DNA of 64,000 nucleotides from an uncultured Neglectibacter sp. (GCA_946554335.1 CAMNSA010000001.1:124001-188000); one strand, 5' to 3'; shown: positions 42,125 through 51,221, counted from the stretch's first letter. A program made the numbers and translations. Notes: a model not told the origin generated them from the letters alone.

Positions 42125-44515
42125 TCAAACCGTTGTATTTCCCCACTCACGAAGAGGCAGAAGCTCTATCTCAGCAGCTTTTGCGCAGGAAAGCAGGTCT
42201 ATCCTGCTTTCCTGAAACAGGGAAAACAGGTCCTGCCGGGCCTGAATGAAAAAGGTGTCGATGGGAGCTTTGAGTGAAAGCCCTCGCTGTGTTTTTTCTC
42301 CCCTCATTTTGGAGAGGTTCTCCTTGAGCTGCTCCCCGAATAAGAGAAGCGCTTCGTCCTCCGGCCTTTCTACAGGCTTTGGCCATTTGGTGAGATGCAG
42401 GGAAGGAGTCTTTTCATGAGTCAGGAAAAACTCCCGGTAGAGGCTTTCCGTGATATGCGGGGCAAAAGGAGCGTAAAGCTTTAATACGATGAGAAAGCTG
42501 TGATAAAGGGCATACTGGGCGCAAAGCCTGGGAAGAGAGCCTTTCTGTTCCTCATAGAGCCTGCCCTTGCAAAGCTCAAGATAGGTGTCGCAGAAGTCGT
42601 TCCAGAAAAAGCGGTCCGCTTCCTTTTTGGCCTCTCCCACCTCATAGCGGTCCAGCCAGCGGGAGGCCGCCAGAAGCGTTTTTTCTGCCCTTATGAGGAT
42701 CCATCGGTCTGTGGGAAGCAGGGGTAAAGCGTCGGGGTCCTTCCCGAGGGGAGAAAAATTCTCCAACAGGGGAAAAGCAAATTTCCCGCTGTTCCAAAGC
42801 TTGGTGAGAAATCGCTTTTCCCCTTTCAGTTCCTCCGGGGAGAAAAAGGTATCTGTTCCCAGGCGGGCATTTGCCGTCCACAGCCGTAAGGCGTCTGCGG
42901 AATGCTCGGTAACCAATCGCGCGGGGTTTGAGGCATTTCCCTTGGATTTGCTGATCTTTTCTCCTCGCTTTGCCAGCACAAAGCCACTGATCATCAGCTC
43001 CTTCCAGGGGACTTCTCCTGTATGATAAAGGCCCCGCAGAATGGAATAAAAGGTCCAGGTGCGGATGATCTCGTGGGCGTGCGTGCGCATGGACATGGGA
43101 TAGGGGATCTTCCCGCTTTCCCGGTGAAGCAGAGGGGTAATGGAGCTGGTGGCCCAGGTGTCCAATACAGCCGTTTCCGGTAGAAACTCCCGGCAGCCGC
43201 AGGAGCAGGTTCCTTGATAGGGCTGTTCCAATGGATTGACCGGCAGCTTTTCTTCCTTCGGGAAATGGGGCTTTCCGCAGCTTTGGCAATACCATACCGG
43301 AATGGGAACGCCAAAGTAGCGCTGCCGGGAAACACACCAGTCCCATTTCAGGTTTTCCACCCAGGCGAGGTAACGCTTTTTCATTTCCTGGGGATGCCAG
43401 CTGACCTTCTGCGCCGCTTCCATAAGCTTCTCTTGAAACGGGAGGACGCTGATATACCACTGCCGGGAGGAAAGAATCTCTACCGGCGTTTTGCAGCGCT
43501 CGTGCACTGCTACCGTATGAGAGAGCGGCTGTTCTTTCAGAAGAAGGCCCTTTTCCCGGAGAAGGCGCAGAATTTCCTTTTTTCCCTTCCGCACGGTAAG
43601 CCCGGAAAGAAAGGGGACGGTGTGGTGAAATGTCCCGTCCGGCAGCAGCACCTTTTTGGGGGTCAGGCCGTGTTCCTCGATCCACTGCGCGTCTGTGCTG
43701 TCTCCAAAGGAGGCGCACATGACAATGCCGCTTCCCTTTTGAGGATCCGCCTTTTCGTCTGCCAGAATAGGCACTTCAAAGCCGTAAAGGGGAACGACGG
43801 CAGTTTTGCCGATATAGCTTCGGTAAAGGGGGTTTTCCGGATGGACAAAAAGGCACAGGCAGCCGAAGAGCAGCTCCGGGCGGGTGGTGGCTACCGGGAG
43901 CGCTTCCTTGCCGCAGAGAAAGGGGAGCGTGTAGAAGACGCCGTCTGTTTCCTGTACCTCCAGCTCGGCCTGAGCGATGGAGGTGGAGCATTGCGTGCAC
44001 CACAGCACAGGCGCCTCCTTGCAGAACGCTTTCCCGTCCTTTACCAGCTGAAGGAAAAGCTTTTGAGAAAGGGCCTGCGCCTGGCGGGAGGAGGTGCTGT
44101 AGGCGAGGCTCCAGTCCACGGAAAACCCCAGGGAGGAAAAAAACCTTTGAAAATCCTGCTCATAGCGAAGGGCGGTTTCTCTGCATAGGGCGAGAAATTG
44201 GGAGCGGGGCAGATCCTTTGCCAAGATCCCGTGCTCCTTTTCCACCAGCCGTTCCGTGGGAAGGCCGTTGTCGTCAAAGCCGAAGGGGTAATAGACATTT
44301 TCTCCCTGCATCCGGTGATACCTAGCGATCATTTCTGCTTGAGCATAGGAAAAGAGATGGCCGATGTGCAGGCTTCCGCTTACCGTAGGGGGCGGAGTGT
44401 CAATGGAGTAAATGGGGCCGGGGGCGTCAGGGTCAAAGCGATAGATCCCCTCCCTTTCCCAAAATTCCTGCATTTCCTTTTCGCTTACTTGAAAGTCGTA
44501 CCTTTTTTCCAGCAT
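42125..44515 (-). CDS. valS: Valine--tRNA ligase, lacking the usual C-terminal coiled coil
   Basis: This 796-residue class I synthetase. It has the HIGHL signature (about residue 52), a ValRS-type editing domain (about 180-340), CVSRQRYFGVPIPVWYC with a zinc-like CxxC pattern, WATSS and KISKSKGN (KMSKS). An anticodon-binding domain (about 600-740) ends in a short helical tail (LREWGNTTV). Typical ValRS is about 880 residues with an extra C-terminal coiled coil, which is absent here. The start at 44515 follows GGAGG. Expression is controlled by the T-box leader upstream with a GUA specifier. Confidence 0.9.
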   Translation of the reverse strand: MLEKRYDFQVSEKEMQEFWEREGIYRFDPDAPGPIYSIDTPPPTVSGSLHIGHLFSYAQAEMIARYHRMQGENVYYPFGFDDNGLPTERLVEKEHGILAKDLPRSQFLALCRETALRYEQDFQRFFSSLGFSVDWSLAYSTSSRQAQALSQKLFLQLVKDGKAFCKEAPVLWCTQCSTSIAQAELEVQETDGVFYTLPFLCGKEALPVATTRPELLFGCLCLFVHPENPLYRSYIGKTAVVPLYGFEVPILADEKADPQKGSGIVMCASFGDSTDAQWIEEHGLTPKKVLLPDGTFHHTVPFLSGLTVRKGKKEILRLLREKGLLLKEQPLSHTVAVHERCKTPVEILSSRQWYISVLPFQEKLMEAAQKVSWHPQEMKKRYLAWVENLKWDWCVSRQRYFGVPIPVWYCQSCGKPHFPKEEKLPVNPLEQPYQGTCSCGCREFLPETAVLDTWATSSITPLLHRESGKIPYPMSMRTHAHEIIRTWTFYSILRGLYHTGEVPWKELMISGFVLAKRGEKISKSKGNASNPARLVTEHSADALRLWTANARLGTDTFFSPEELKGEKRFLTKLWNSGKFAFPLLENFSPLGKDPDALPLLPTDRWILIRAEKTLLAASRWLDRYEVGEAKKEADRFFWNDFCDTYLELCKGRLYEEQKGSLPRLCAQYALYHSFLIVLKLYAPFAPHITESLYREFFLTHEKTPSLHLTKWPKPVERPEDEALLLFGEQLKENLSKMRGEKTQRGLSLKAPIDTFFIQARQDLFSLFQESRIDLLSCAKAAEIELLPLREWGNTTV

Positions 44516-44585
44516 ACCGATTCCTCCTTGAAGAGATGAGTTTTTCAGGCAAGGAAAGGAGAGAAGGAGGAAGGAAAAAAGAAAA

Positions 44586-44893
44586 GCCCTAAAACGACCG
44601 TTCGGTCGTTTTAGGGCGAAATGATTTTCCGCGGTACCACCTAAATTCAAGCCGCCCGAAAAGGGAAGCCTGCGCTGTTTCGGTACGGGAGACGCTGTGC
44701 TCCGATACCGTTTCCCGATAACGGGGGAAAACCGTTGAAGCCTACTGAAAGAAGAAAATTCTCCTTTGTTGGGTTCAAGGCTCAGAGGCTACTTCATGGG
44801 GACCCTTTCCGAAGACTCGCACCGACCGTCTTCTCTCTTTAGGCAGGAATTCCCACTACTCCTCCTCTTCTTTGCCTTTGCTCTGTTTTGATT
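44586..44893 (-). promoter_or_regulatory. T-box riboswitch controlling valS
   Basis: Read on the minus strand. AGAGG/CCTCT closes the specifier loop, with AGTA on its 5' side and GAAGTAG on its 3' side. The specifier codon is GTA (valine) at 44790-44792. The antiterminator element AGGTGGTACCGCGG at 44629-44642 contains TGGT to pair with the ACCA end of tRNA-Val. A strong terminator stem (GCCCTAAAACGACCG with its complement, 44586-44617) and T run follow. Uncharged tRNA-Val would allow read-through into valS. Confidence 0.9.
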
Positions 44894-44900
44894 GTTTCTT

Positions 44901-44929
44901 ATTCTTCCACAAAAGAGAAAAAAAGTCAA
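44901..44929 (-). promoter_or_regulatory. Promoter of the valS T-box leader
   Basis: Minus strand TTGACT, 17 bases, AAGAAT, starting transcription near 44894. The -35 lies at the very end of the preceding acetyltransferase gene. Confidence 0.6.
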
Positions 44930-45504
44930 GCTTTTTCCACTCGACTGTTTTTCCGGTATTCCATCAGCCAGCAGTCCTTCCACTGCCCGTCGTGCAGCTC
45001 GTGGGCTCTTAGAAGCTTTCGCTTTTGAAAGCCGCAGGCTTCATAACAGGCGATGGCCCGCAGGTTGTCAGCGTGGGGGTCTACCACCACGGCATAAGCC
45101 TTTTCTTTCCCGCAAAGATAGGAAAGCACCAGAGAGAGAAACGCCCTCCCCAGTCTTTTCCCCCAGTACCGGGGCTCACCGAGAAAAAGGTCCAGCCCAA
45201 AGGTGAGCGCGCCCGCAGGAGGGGCATACTGATATTCCTCCAATTTTTCCCTGTCCAGACAGCAGACCTGCAAATAGCCCACGGGAAGAGACTCATATTC
45301 CAGAACACAGCGCCGAAGGTTCTCTTCCGGCTCAAAGAAATGAGCCTGGATGATCTGAGGGGTAAACACAAAGCTTTTCCCCTCCCAGTACTCCAGCACT
45401 CTGGGGTCACAAAGCCAACGAAGCAATAGGCTTGCGTCTTCTTTTTGCAGGGGACGCAGGCCGAAAGCACCGGAATTCAGATGCAGGAAGCCCTCTTCCC
45501 TCAT
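44926..45504 (-). CDS. GNAT acetyltransferase, AAC(6')-like
   Basis: This 192-residue protein. The GNAT motifs are LRPLQKEDASLLLRWLCDP (start), YLQVCCLDRE, GLDLFLGEPRYWGKRLGR (acetyl-CoA loop) and DPHADNLRAIACYEACGF. This pattern is closest to the aminoglycoside 6'-N-acetyltransferase branch, but many relatives acetylate other amines. Its ATG overlaps the stop of the dehydrogenase gene (ATGA), so the pair is coupled. Drug resistance is not implied by sequence alone. Confidence 0.75.
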   Translation of the reverse strand: MREEGFLHLNSGAFGLRPLQKEDASLLLRWLCDPRVLEYWEGKSFVFTPQIIQAHFFEPEENLRRCVLEYESLPVGYLQVCCLDREKLEEYQYAPPAGALTFGLDLFLGEPRYWGKRLGRAFLSLVLSYLCGKEKAYAVVVDPHADNLRAIACYEACGFQKRKLLRAHELHDGQWKDCWLMEYRKNSRVEKA

Positions 45505-46262
45505 ACCTCAGTAAACTCCATCAGGAACCCATGGGGCAAAAGCTTTCCCAGAACATGATAAAATTTATAGAAAAGCTTCTTCGTATACATCATTTTTCCC
45601 CGTTTGGCAGCTTTGAGGGAACCTACCGCCACAGCCTGAGGAGAAACTCTGGGCAGCTTGTCGATCAGCCGGGACTTACCCTCCGGCACATTGGCCACAG
45701 CCCAGAAATCGGTTTCCATCACGCCGGGGCACACAGCCGTCACTTTAATGCCTCTGGGGGCAAGCTCATCGTGGAGCGCTTTGGAAAAGGACAGCACGAA
45801 GGCCTTTGTAGCCCCGTATACCGACATTCTGGGAGTAGGGGCAAACGCGGCGATGGAGGAGATATTGAGCACCAGACTGTCATCCAGCATATAGGGGAGA
45901 CACAGGCGGATCATGCTCACAAGCCCCCGGCAGTTCAGGTCGATCATACCGGTCTGCAGGGTCCGGTTGGAGGAATAGAAATCTGCGCATTTTCCGTATC
46001 CGGCGCTGTTGACCAAAACCTTGATCTCCGGGTTGTTCTCTTTCAAAAGCCTCTCAAAAATATCATAGCTCTCTTCCTTGCCCAGATCCAGAGAGATGGC
46101 CGCAATGGTTTTGTCCGGATGCTCCTGCGCGATCTCTTTCAAAACTTCCTTCCGGCGGGAGATCAGCCAAAAGGCGTCGACGCTGGGATACTGGGCGATA
46201 ATGGCGTTGATATATTCCCTGCCCAGGCCGCTGGAGGCTCCGGTGATTACAGCTGTCACCAT
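45501..46262 (-). CDS. Short-chain dehydrogenase/reductase (SDR)
   Basis: This 253-residue protein with AAAGGAAGG upstream of the start at 46262. The cofactor motif is TGASSGLG (residues 7-14), followed by NSAG, SSIAA with the catalytic Ser, and YGATK with catalytic Tyr and Lys, all in the normal order. The CPGVMETDF tail is typical of classical SDRs. It reduces or oxidises a small carbonyl or hydroxyl substrate with NAD(P). It is coupled to the acetyltransferase downstream. Confidence 0.85.
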   Translation of the reverse strand: MVTAVITGASSGLGREYINAIIAQYPSVDAFWLISRRKEVLKEIAQEHPDKTIAAISLDLGKEESYDIFERLLKENNPEIKVLVNSAGYGKCADFYSSNRTLQTGMIDLNCRGLVSMIRLCLPYMLDDSLVLNISSIAAFAPTPRMSVYGATKAFVLSFSKALHDELAPRGIKVTAVCPGVMETDFWAVANVPEGKSRLIDKLPRVSPQAVAVGSLKAAKRGKMMYTKKLFYKFYHVLGKLLPHGFLMEFTEV

Positions 46263-46305
46263 AAAAGGAACACCTTCCTTTATTAAGACAAAATTTTCTG
46301 ATTTG

Positions 46306-46334
46306 ATTTTACCCTTTTCCCGGGTTCCCGTCAA
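46306..46334 (-). promoter_or_regulatory. Promoter for the SDR-GNAT operon
   Basis: Minus strand TTGACG, 17 bases, TAAAAT, about 45 bases before the SDR start. Close to consensus. Confidence 0.65.
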
Positions 46335-46455
46335 TCCTTTGTTTTTTAGGAAAGCTGAGAAAAACTTTTTATGATTTTCGCTTTTGTCCTTTCCCCTGAT
46401 ATGATATACTAGATGCTGGATAGTCAGACAGAGGATGACGGAAAGGAATGGTTCT

Positions 46456-47766
46456 ATGAAGCTTGGAAAAATCTTTCGTGTGACGGCGGCTCTTCTGGTG
46501 TTTGCCGCAGTTTCTCTGACTGCCGGGGCAAGCACCTGGGAGACGGAGGATTTTACCGCCCAGGTGCCGGACGGATTTTATGAATTCAATAGAGAGACGC
46601 CTGTGAACGACCCTGCCTGGGCATTGGCGGGCGTGGCGGACCCTTCGGCGAAGCTCCAGGAATACAGCGAGATGGGGGCCCTTGCCAATTTCGTCAGCGA
46701 GGACGGAACGCTGAGCATCCTGGCGATGAAAAAGGAGTCCGGCTATTCCCAGCAGGTCTTTAGCCTTCAGGAGATCGGCGAGGAAGAGCGGGCGGAGGTG
46801 CTCAGCCGACTGAGCCAGACCGAGGGAGATCAGTTCACGGTGGAAAGCGGCTATCATACCGGGGGCCAGGTCCCCTTCTTCTATCTGGATCTCTCCGGCG
46901 TCATCGAGGGAGATACCCCCCATCACGAGCTGATCTACGGCACCATCGTCAACGGCGCGGCCTATACCTTCGACATTTACGGCGGGGAAAAGGAGATCAC
47001 GGAAGAGCAGAGGGAGATCCTCCTGGGGATCGTGGACTCTCTGCGGTTTCGCGAACTGCTCCCTATTCCGGAATATGAGCTGACGGCGTGGTCTGTGATC
47101 CAGTTTGTACTGCTCATTCTGGTGCTGGCTGCCGTGGTGGTCACTCCCTTTATCTATATCCCCATCCGGAAAAAATCGGAGAAAAAAAAGAAGGCGCATT
47201 TGGCCTCCCTTCTGGAAGAGTACCGGAAAACCCACACGGACGAGCAGGTGGCGAAGGAGCTGCGCTTTTCCAATACCACCGAATGTACCAAGGAGACGAT
47301 CCATACCTTCAGCCTTTATCATGTTTACCTGAAAAACCTTCCATCCCTGCTTTTAAACAGCGCGCTGTGTATCCTGGCGGTGGGCGTTACCTTTCTGCTG
47401 GACTCCGCCTGGTGGATGAAGCTTGTGGCGGTGGGCGTTACCGTTTATTTCGTCTATAAGGCGTTCACCAATCCTACCACGGTGGAACGGATCCAGCGCA
47501 AGGCCTTTCAGCGCGGTCCCTCTCAGCTGGCGGTGTATTCCTTCTATGAGGAGGGGTTCCGGGTAGCGGGGATCCAGTCCGCTGCGATTTACCCCTATTT
47601 CCAGCTTACCGCAGTGAGAAAATACGGCCGCTATTTCTACCTCTATTACGGCCCGGACAATGTTTATATCCTGGACCGGGAGGGCTTCAAGACAGGCGAC
47701 GCGGAGTCGTTCTTTGCGTTCATCAGGGAAAAGACGGACAAAAAAACAGGACAAGGGAGAGGATAA
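46456..47766 (+). CDS. Exported membrane protein with YcxB-like domain
   Basis: This 436-residue protein with GGAAAGGA eight bases before the ATG at 46456. The signal peptide spans about 1-25 (ending AGASTWET). An extracellular domain of about 180 residues follows, then a membrane helix at about 213-235. A basic, lysine-rich loop and two more helices (about 300-340) lead to a C-terminal YcxB-type domain (FYEEGFRVAG, YPYFQLTAVRKYGRYFYLYYG, FFAFIREKT). Function unknown. It is followed closely by mtnN, suggesting an operon. Confidence 0.65.
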   Translation: MKLGKIFRVTAALLVFAAVSLTAGASTWETEDFTAQVPDGFYEFNRETPVNDPAWALAGVADPSAKLQEYSEMGALANFVSEDGTLSILAMKKESGYSQQVFSLQEIGEEERAEVLSRLSQTEGDQFTVESGYHTGGQVPFFYLDLSGVIEGDTPHHELIYGTIVNGAAYTFDIYGGEKEITEEQREILLGIVDSLRFRELLPIPEYELTAWSVIQFVLLILVLAAVVVTPFIYIPIRKKSEKKKKAHLASLLEEYRKTHTDEQVAKELRFSNTTECTKETIHTFSLYHVYLKNLPSLLLNSALCILAVGVTFLLDSAWWMKLVAVGVTVYFVYKAFTNPTTVERIQRKAFQRGPSQLAVYSFYEEGFRVAGIQSAAIYPYFQLTAVRKYGRYFYLYYGPDNVYILDREGFKTGDAESFFAFIREKTDKKTGQGRG

Positions 47767-47767
47767 T

Positions 47768-48475
47768 ATGAAAGCGCCTATCGGTATTTTAGGGGCGATG
47801 GCGGTAGAGGTGGAGGCCATCCTCGCCGCCATGGACCTCCGGGAGGTACAGGAGCACAGCAGCATGAAATTCCACAGCGGGACCCTTTCCGGGGTGGAAT
47901 GTGTGGTGGCTCAGTGCTCTGTGGGAAAGGTGAATTCCGCCCTGAGCGCTCAGGTGCTGGCTGATTTTTATCACCCCAGGGCGATTCTCAATATCGGCGT
48001 GGCGGGAGGCGTGGGCCCCCAGGTGAGGATCGGAGACGTGGTCATTGCCAGAGCCTGTGTGGAGCATGACTGTGATTCCTCCGCACTGGGGTATTCCATG
48101 GGTATGTTGGATCTTCCCGGCCGGGAGGAGCCCGTCGCAGAGCTTCCCTGTGACGCCCATCTCTCTCAGATGCTGCTGGAGGGCGCGGAAAAGCTCTATT
48201 CCGGGGTGCATTTCGGCGTGATCGCCTCCGGAGATCAGTTTGTAGCGGACCGGGAAAAGGGAAAGTGGCTTTATGACACCTTCGGCGCTTTAGCCTGCGA
48301 GATGGAGGGTGGGTCCATTGCCCACGCCTGCCTGATCAATCAGATCCCCTGCGCAGTGCTTCGCACCATTTCCGACAACGCAAACGATGACTCCAAGGTG
48401 GATTTCCCCACCTTTGCGGCACAAAGCGCCCAGAAAGCGCAGACTCTGCTGCAAAGCGTTATCCGCTCTCTTTAG
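47768..48475 (+). CDS. mtnN: 5'-methylthioadenosine/S-adenosylhomocysteine nucleosidase
   Basis: This 235-residue enzyme. GILGAMAVEVE near the start holds the acid residue near position 14. Family features are NIGVAGGV, RIGDVVIA, ASGDQFV, CEMEGGSIAHAC (ribose-binding Glu) and TISDNANDD with the catalytic Asp. It removes adenine from methylthioadenosine and S-adenosylhomocysteine in the activated methyl cycle. The ATG lies one base after the preceding stop region, consistent with coupling. Normal length. Confidence 0.9.
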   Translation: MKAPIGILGAMAVEVEAILAAMDLREVQEHSSMKFHSGTLSGVECVVAQCSVGKVNSALSAQVLADFYHPRAILNIGVAGGVGPQVRIGDVVIARACVEHDCDSSALGYSMGMLDLPGREEPVAELPCDAHLSQMLLEGAEKLYSGVHFGVIASGDQFVADREKGKWLYDTFGALACEMEGGSIAHACLINQIPCAVLRTISDNANDDSKVDFPTFAAQSAQKAQTLLQSVIRSL

Positions 48476-48517
48476 CGTTTCAGAACATCCCGTTTCACGG
48501 GGAAAGGCGGCAAAACG

Positions 48518-49105
48518 ATGAAAATTTACGACATTTCCCGAGAGCTGTTTTCCGCCCGGGTGTTTCCGGGAGATCCGGCCCCCTCTCTGCGCCCCGTGTC
48601 CCGGATCAGCGAGGGAAAGGCGTGTGACCTGACAGAGATCACCCTGGGCTCTCACAACGGCACCCACATGGACGCGCCCAGGCATTTTTATGAGGATGGC
48701 AGGACCATCGACAAGCTGGAGCTGGAAAAATGCGTGGGTCCCTGCCGGGTAGTTTCCTGGGAAGGAAAGCTGAGCCCGGAAGCGGTGAAGCAGGCCCTTG
48801 CCGGGGGAGTTAAGCGGCTGCTGATCAAGGGAGACTGTGAGATTACCCCGGAAGCGGCCAGAACTATGACCCGGCTGGGGCTTTGGTTTTTAGGAGTGGA
48901 GGGCTTGACGGTAGGCCCGATGGAAAGCCCCATGGAGGTACATAAAGAGCTTTTGGGCCATGAGGTGGTGATCCTGGAGGCTGCCGTTTTGACAGACGTC
49001 CCCGCAGGAGATTATTTTTTAGTCAGCGCTCCCATCAAGTACGGCGGCATCGACGGCGCACAGGCGCGCCCGATTTTACTGGAACTCAGCGGCCGGTATC
49101 GGTAG
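48518..49105 (+). CDS. Cyclase/kynurenine-formamidase-like hydrolase
   Basis: This 195-residue protein with GAAAGGCGG before the ATG. It carries the family motif GSHNGTHMDAPRHF (about residues 48-61), whose histidines and aspartate bind zinc. It begins YDISRELF and has VFPGDPAP, as usual. Members hydrolyse formylkynurenine or other amides and lactones. No tryptophan catabolic genes are nearby, so the substrate is open. It follows mtnN by 42 bases. Confidence 0.75.
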   Translation: MKIYDISRELFSARVFPGDPAPSLRPVSRISEGKACDLTEITLGSHNGTHMDAPRHFYEDGRTIDKLELEKCVGPCRVVSWEGKLSPEAVKQALAGGVKRLLIKGDCEITPEAARTMTRLGLWFLGVEGLTVGPMESPMEVHKELLGHEVVILEAAVLTDVPAGDYFLVSAPIKYGGIDGAQARPILLELSGRYR

Positions 49106-49160
49106 TATGCTTTACTTGTATCAATTAGGCAGATTCAAGATTTGCATGGGAGATGAGACT

Positions 49161-49922
49161 ATGGAAAAAATCAAAAGTCTGAATCGCTATCAAAAAGGCG
49201 TTCTGATACTTATGATGATCCTGATATTGGTATTTACAGTGGTTTATTTCATGACGACCTCACGAGTCGGATATAAATATGAGGACGCAATTTTTATCCC
49301 AAGTCAGCAAAACGGCGGTACGGTGTATTCCGGTAAGCTCCAGGGGCAGCAGGCACGGTTTACCGTGTCGGAGGATAAAACCGTTACATTTGAGTATGGC
49401 GAGAAAACTTATGGCCCTTATATAGCGAAAGAAGACCCTACTGCCCCTCCAAAGGACCCGGAAACGGCAGAATATATGACCGGTGTGGAGCTTTGCCGGG
49501 GAGAAGATATTCTGTTTCGCGGAGGGCTGTGGAAGGTGGAGGACACTCTTTGTCTGTGCAGCGAGGACGGGATTTCGGACATCGAACCTTCCCATATAGT
49601 CATTAATGGAATCGTAAAGGATGAGAATGGAAATATAATCGATCCCGCAGAGCCGTCTGTATATACCATATTGGAGTTGATGAATGATCCCAAGCTGACA
49701 CATAAGGGCCAATGGCTGGTGTGGCTGATAGCTGTGGCTGCTTGTATTCTCAACGCGCTTTATATTTTGTTTGCAGATGAGCTGTTTCGTTTGGAACTGG
49801 CATTTCAGGCTTACAATATAGACCATGCAGAGCCGTCTGACTGGAACATAGCAGGAAGATATATCATCTGGACTTTTCTTCCGATTGCGGCATTGGTGCT
49901 TTTTATCATGGGACTGCGATAG
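49161..49922 (+). CDS. Membrane protein of unknown function
   Basis: This 253-residue protein. I prefer the ATG at 49161 because GGGAG lies eight bases upstream; 49146 is an alternative. One helix at about 13-34 anchors an outward-facing beta-rich domain (about 35-170, including TVSEDKTVTFEYGEKTYGPY). Two helices follow at about 185-205 and 230-250. No family recognised. Its codon use is more A/T-rich than its neighbours. A broken methylase tail begins right after its stop. Confidence 0.5.
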   Translation: MEKIKSLNRYQKGVLILMMILILVFTVVYFMTTSRVGYKYEDAIFIPSQQNGGTVYSGKLQGQQARFTVSEDKTVTFEYGEKTYGPYIAKEDPTAPPKDPETAEYMTGVELCRGEDILFRGGLWKVEDTLCLCSEDGISDIEPSHIVINGIVKDENGNIIDPAEPSVYTILELMNDPKLTHKGQWLVWLIAVAACILNALYILFADELFRLELAFQAYNIDHAEPSDWNIAGRYIIWTFLPIAALVLFIMGLR

Positions 49923-50083
49923 TACAACTTCCCCTGGCCCACGCCCACGGAGGAGCAAAAGGCAAAATAGAAGAAACGGCAAAGGCTATTCTGGATGCCT
50001 ATGGCTTCGATATAAAAACCATGACAGAAAGCTCTTGCGTGGCAGAGCTGATGAAGCTTTATCAGAAGCTGACGGAAAACTGA
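49923..50083 (+). pseudogene. Broken C-terminal tail of an MmeI-like DNA methylase
   Basis: From 49923 the frame reads YNFPWPTPTEEQKAK and stops. One base shift later it continues IEETAKAILDA, then YGFDIKTMTESSCVAELMKLYQ, ending at TGA 50081-50083. This is the ending of large COG1002/MmeI-type class I methyltransferases, which normally have about 35 residues between AILDA and the YGF stretch. One frameshift and one internal deletion are therefore visible. No other part of the enzyme is present. Confidence 0.7.
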
Positions 50084-50095
50084 AAGGGTTGATTT

Positions 50096-50705
50096 TCCTT
50101 GGCTCCCCTGCGTAAGGGGAGCTGTCTGCAAAGCAGACTGAGAGGTCGTGTTTCCTTTGCGATCCCCTCACCGCCGTTCGCCGGTGAGAGGTTGAAAAAA
50201 CAGTTTCTAAATTAACAGCCCCTCAGTCACGGCATGGTCGTAACAGCCCTCTCAGGCGGCTTCGCCGCCAGCTCTCCCATAGGGAGAGCCAAGCCCTGGA
50301 CATTGGCTTCCTCGTCAGAGGGAGGCAAGGCAAGCCGCGTCTTTCTGCTTCAGAGGGGGCCAAGTCTTTTCTAACCACTAACGACTAAAAGCTAACAACT
50401 AAATCTTGCCCTCTCAGTCACCTTCGGTGACAACGTCTCACCTGCCGGTTCGGTCAGTTCGTGGCAACGGTCTCACCTGTCGGTTCGGTCTGGTCAGAAC
50501 GATTGCCACCGGCAATCTTCCCCCCACCGGGGCGTACTCACCCCAGAGGGAGAGGCAAGGGGTTTTTGCGGTGCGCGGCTTCGCAGCCACTCCTTGGCTC
50601 CCTCTTTGGCAGTTGTTAGATATTGGATATTAGTCGTTAGACAAGGGCAAGGGCACGCCTTTTCCCTTGTTCTTCTCTAACCACTAACGACTGAAAACTG
50701 ACAAC
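50096..50705. repeat. Repeat-rich gene-free gap (families 2 and 3)
   Basis: At least four family 2 blocks are visible: GGCTCCCCTGCGTAAGGGGAGC at 50101-50122, CCCTCTCAGGCGGCTTCGCCGCC near 50250, CCCTCTCAGTCACCTTCGGTGAC near 50410, and CCCCAGAGGGAGAGGCAAGG near 50540. Family 3 motifs (TAACCACTAACGACTA) lie at 50372-50402, 50615-50645 and 50683-50705. No credible gene is seen. Confidence 0.7.
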
Positions 50706-50728
50706 TCCCGACCGGGAGTTTTTTTATT
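50704..50728 (+). terminator. Short intrinsic terminator
   Basis: ACTCCC/GGGAGT around GACC, followed by TTTTTTT. It lies just upstream of the GntR promoter. Confidence 0.55.
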
Positions 50729-50741
50729 TTCAGCAAAAAAC

Positions 50742-50792
50742 TTGACAGATCAAAAGCTCTCTGATAGAATAACGGTTAGTTACTAGACTAAC
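50742..50792 (+). promoter_or_regulatory. Promoter and operator of the GntR-ABC operon
   Basis: TTGACA, 17 bases, TAGAAT (50742-50770) is close to consensus. Immediately downstream GTTAGT-6-ACTAAC (50775-50792) is a perfect inverted repeat suited to a GntR-family dimer. The regulator encoded next probably represses its own operon here. Confidence 0.75.
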
Positions 50793-50819
50793 TAACTAAA
50801 TAAGAAAGGCGGGAAGCAT

Positions 50820-51221
50820 TTGGCAGGCATTGATTTCAACTCGGAAAAGCCCATATTCCAGCAGCTTTCCGAAGGGCTGGAGGACGCCATCCTTGTAGGA
50901 GCCTTCCCGGAGGAGGCTCAGATCCCCTCCATCACGGAATTTTCCGTACAGTACAAGATCAACCCGGCCACGGCCTTGAAGGGAGTGAACTTGCTGGTGG
51001 AAGAGAATGTGATATACAAGAAGCGGGGCCTTGGAATGTTTGTAGCAGAGGGCGCTGTGGAAAAGCTGAGGAAAAAGCGCAGGGAAAGCTTTTGCGGCCG
51101 TTTTGTCTGTTCCATGGTTCAGGAGGCAAAGCGTCTGGGCATTTCGGAGGAAGAGCTTTCGCAGATGGTGAAAAAAAGCTACAAAGAGCAAAGCGGCAGC
51201 GAGCCGGGAAAGGAAGGCTAG
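50820..51221 (+). CDS. GntR-family (YtrA type) transcriptional regulator
   Basis: This 133-residue protein starts at a TTG behind AAAGGCGGGAAG. The winged-helix domain (about 8-77) includes PIFQQLSEGLEDAIL, QIPSITEFSVQYKINPATALKGVNLLVEEN and the wing KKRGLGMFV. A short C-terminal helix follows, as in YtrA regulators of ABC exporters, without a ligand domain. The ABC ATPase gene follows after one base. It probably responds to envelope-active compounds, as YtrA relatives do. Confidence 0.85.
   Translation: MAGIDFNSEKPIFQQLSEGLEDAILVGAFPEEAQIPSITEFSVQYKINPATALKGVNLLVEENVIYKKRGLGMFVAEGAVEKLRKKRRESFCGRFVCSMVQEAKRLGISEEELSQMVKKSYKEQSGSEPGKEG

Noticed and set aside
43214..44188. Long plus-strand open frame opposite valS
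   Set aside because: It lies fully inside the well-supported valS gene and has no family features.
44926..45504. Aminoglycoside resistance gene
   Set aside because: The GNAT pattern is similar to AAC(6') enzymes but also to many housekeeping acetyltransferases; sequence by eye cannot support a resistance claim.
50372..50705. Possible CRISPR array
   Set aside because: Repeats are short, irregularly spaced, on both strands, with no uniform spacers and no cas genes.
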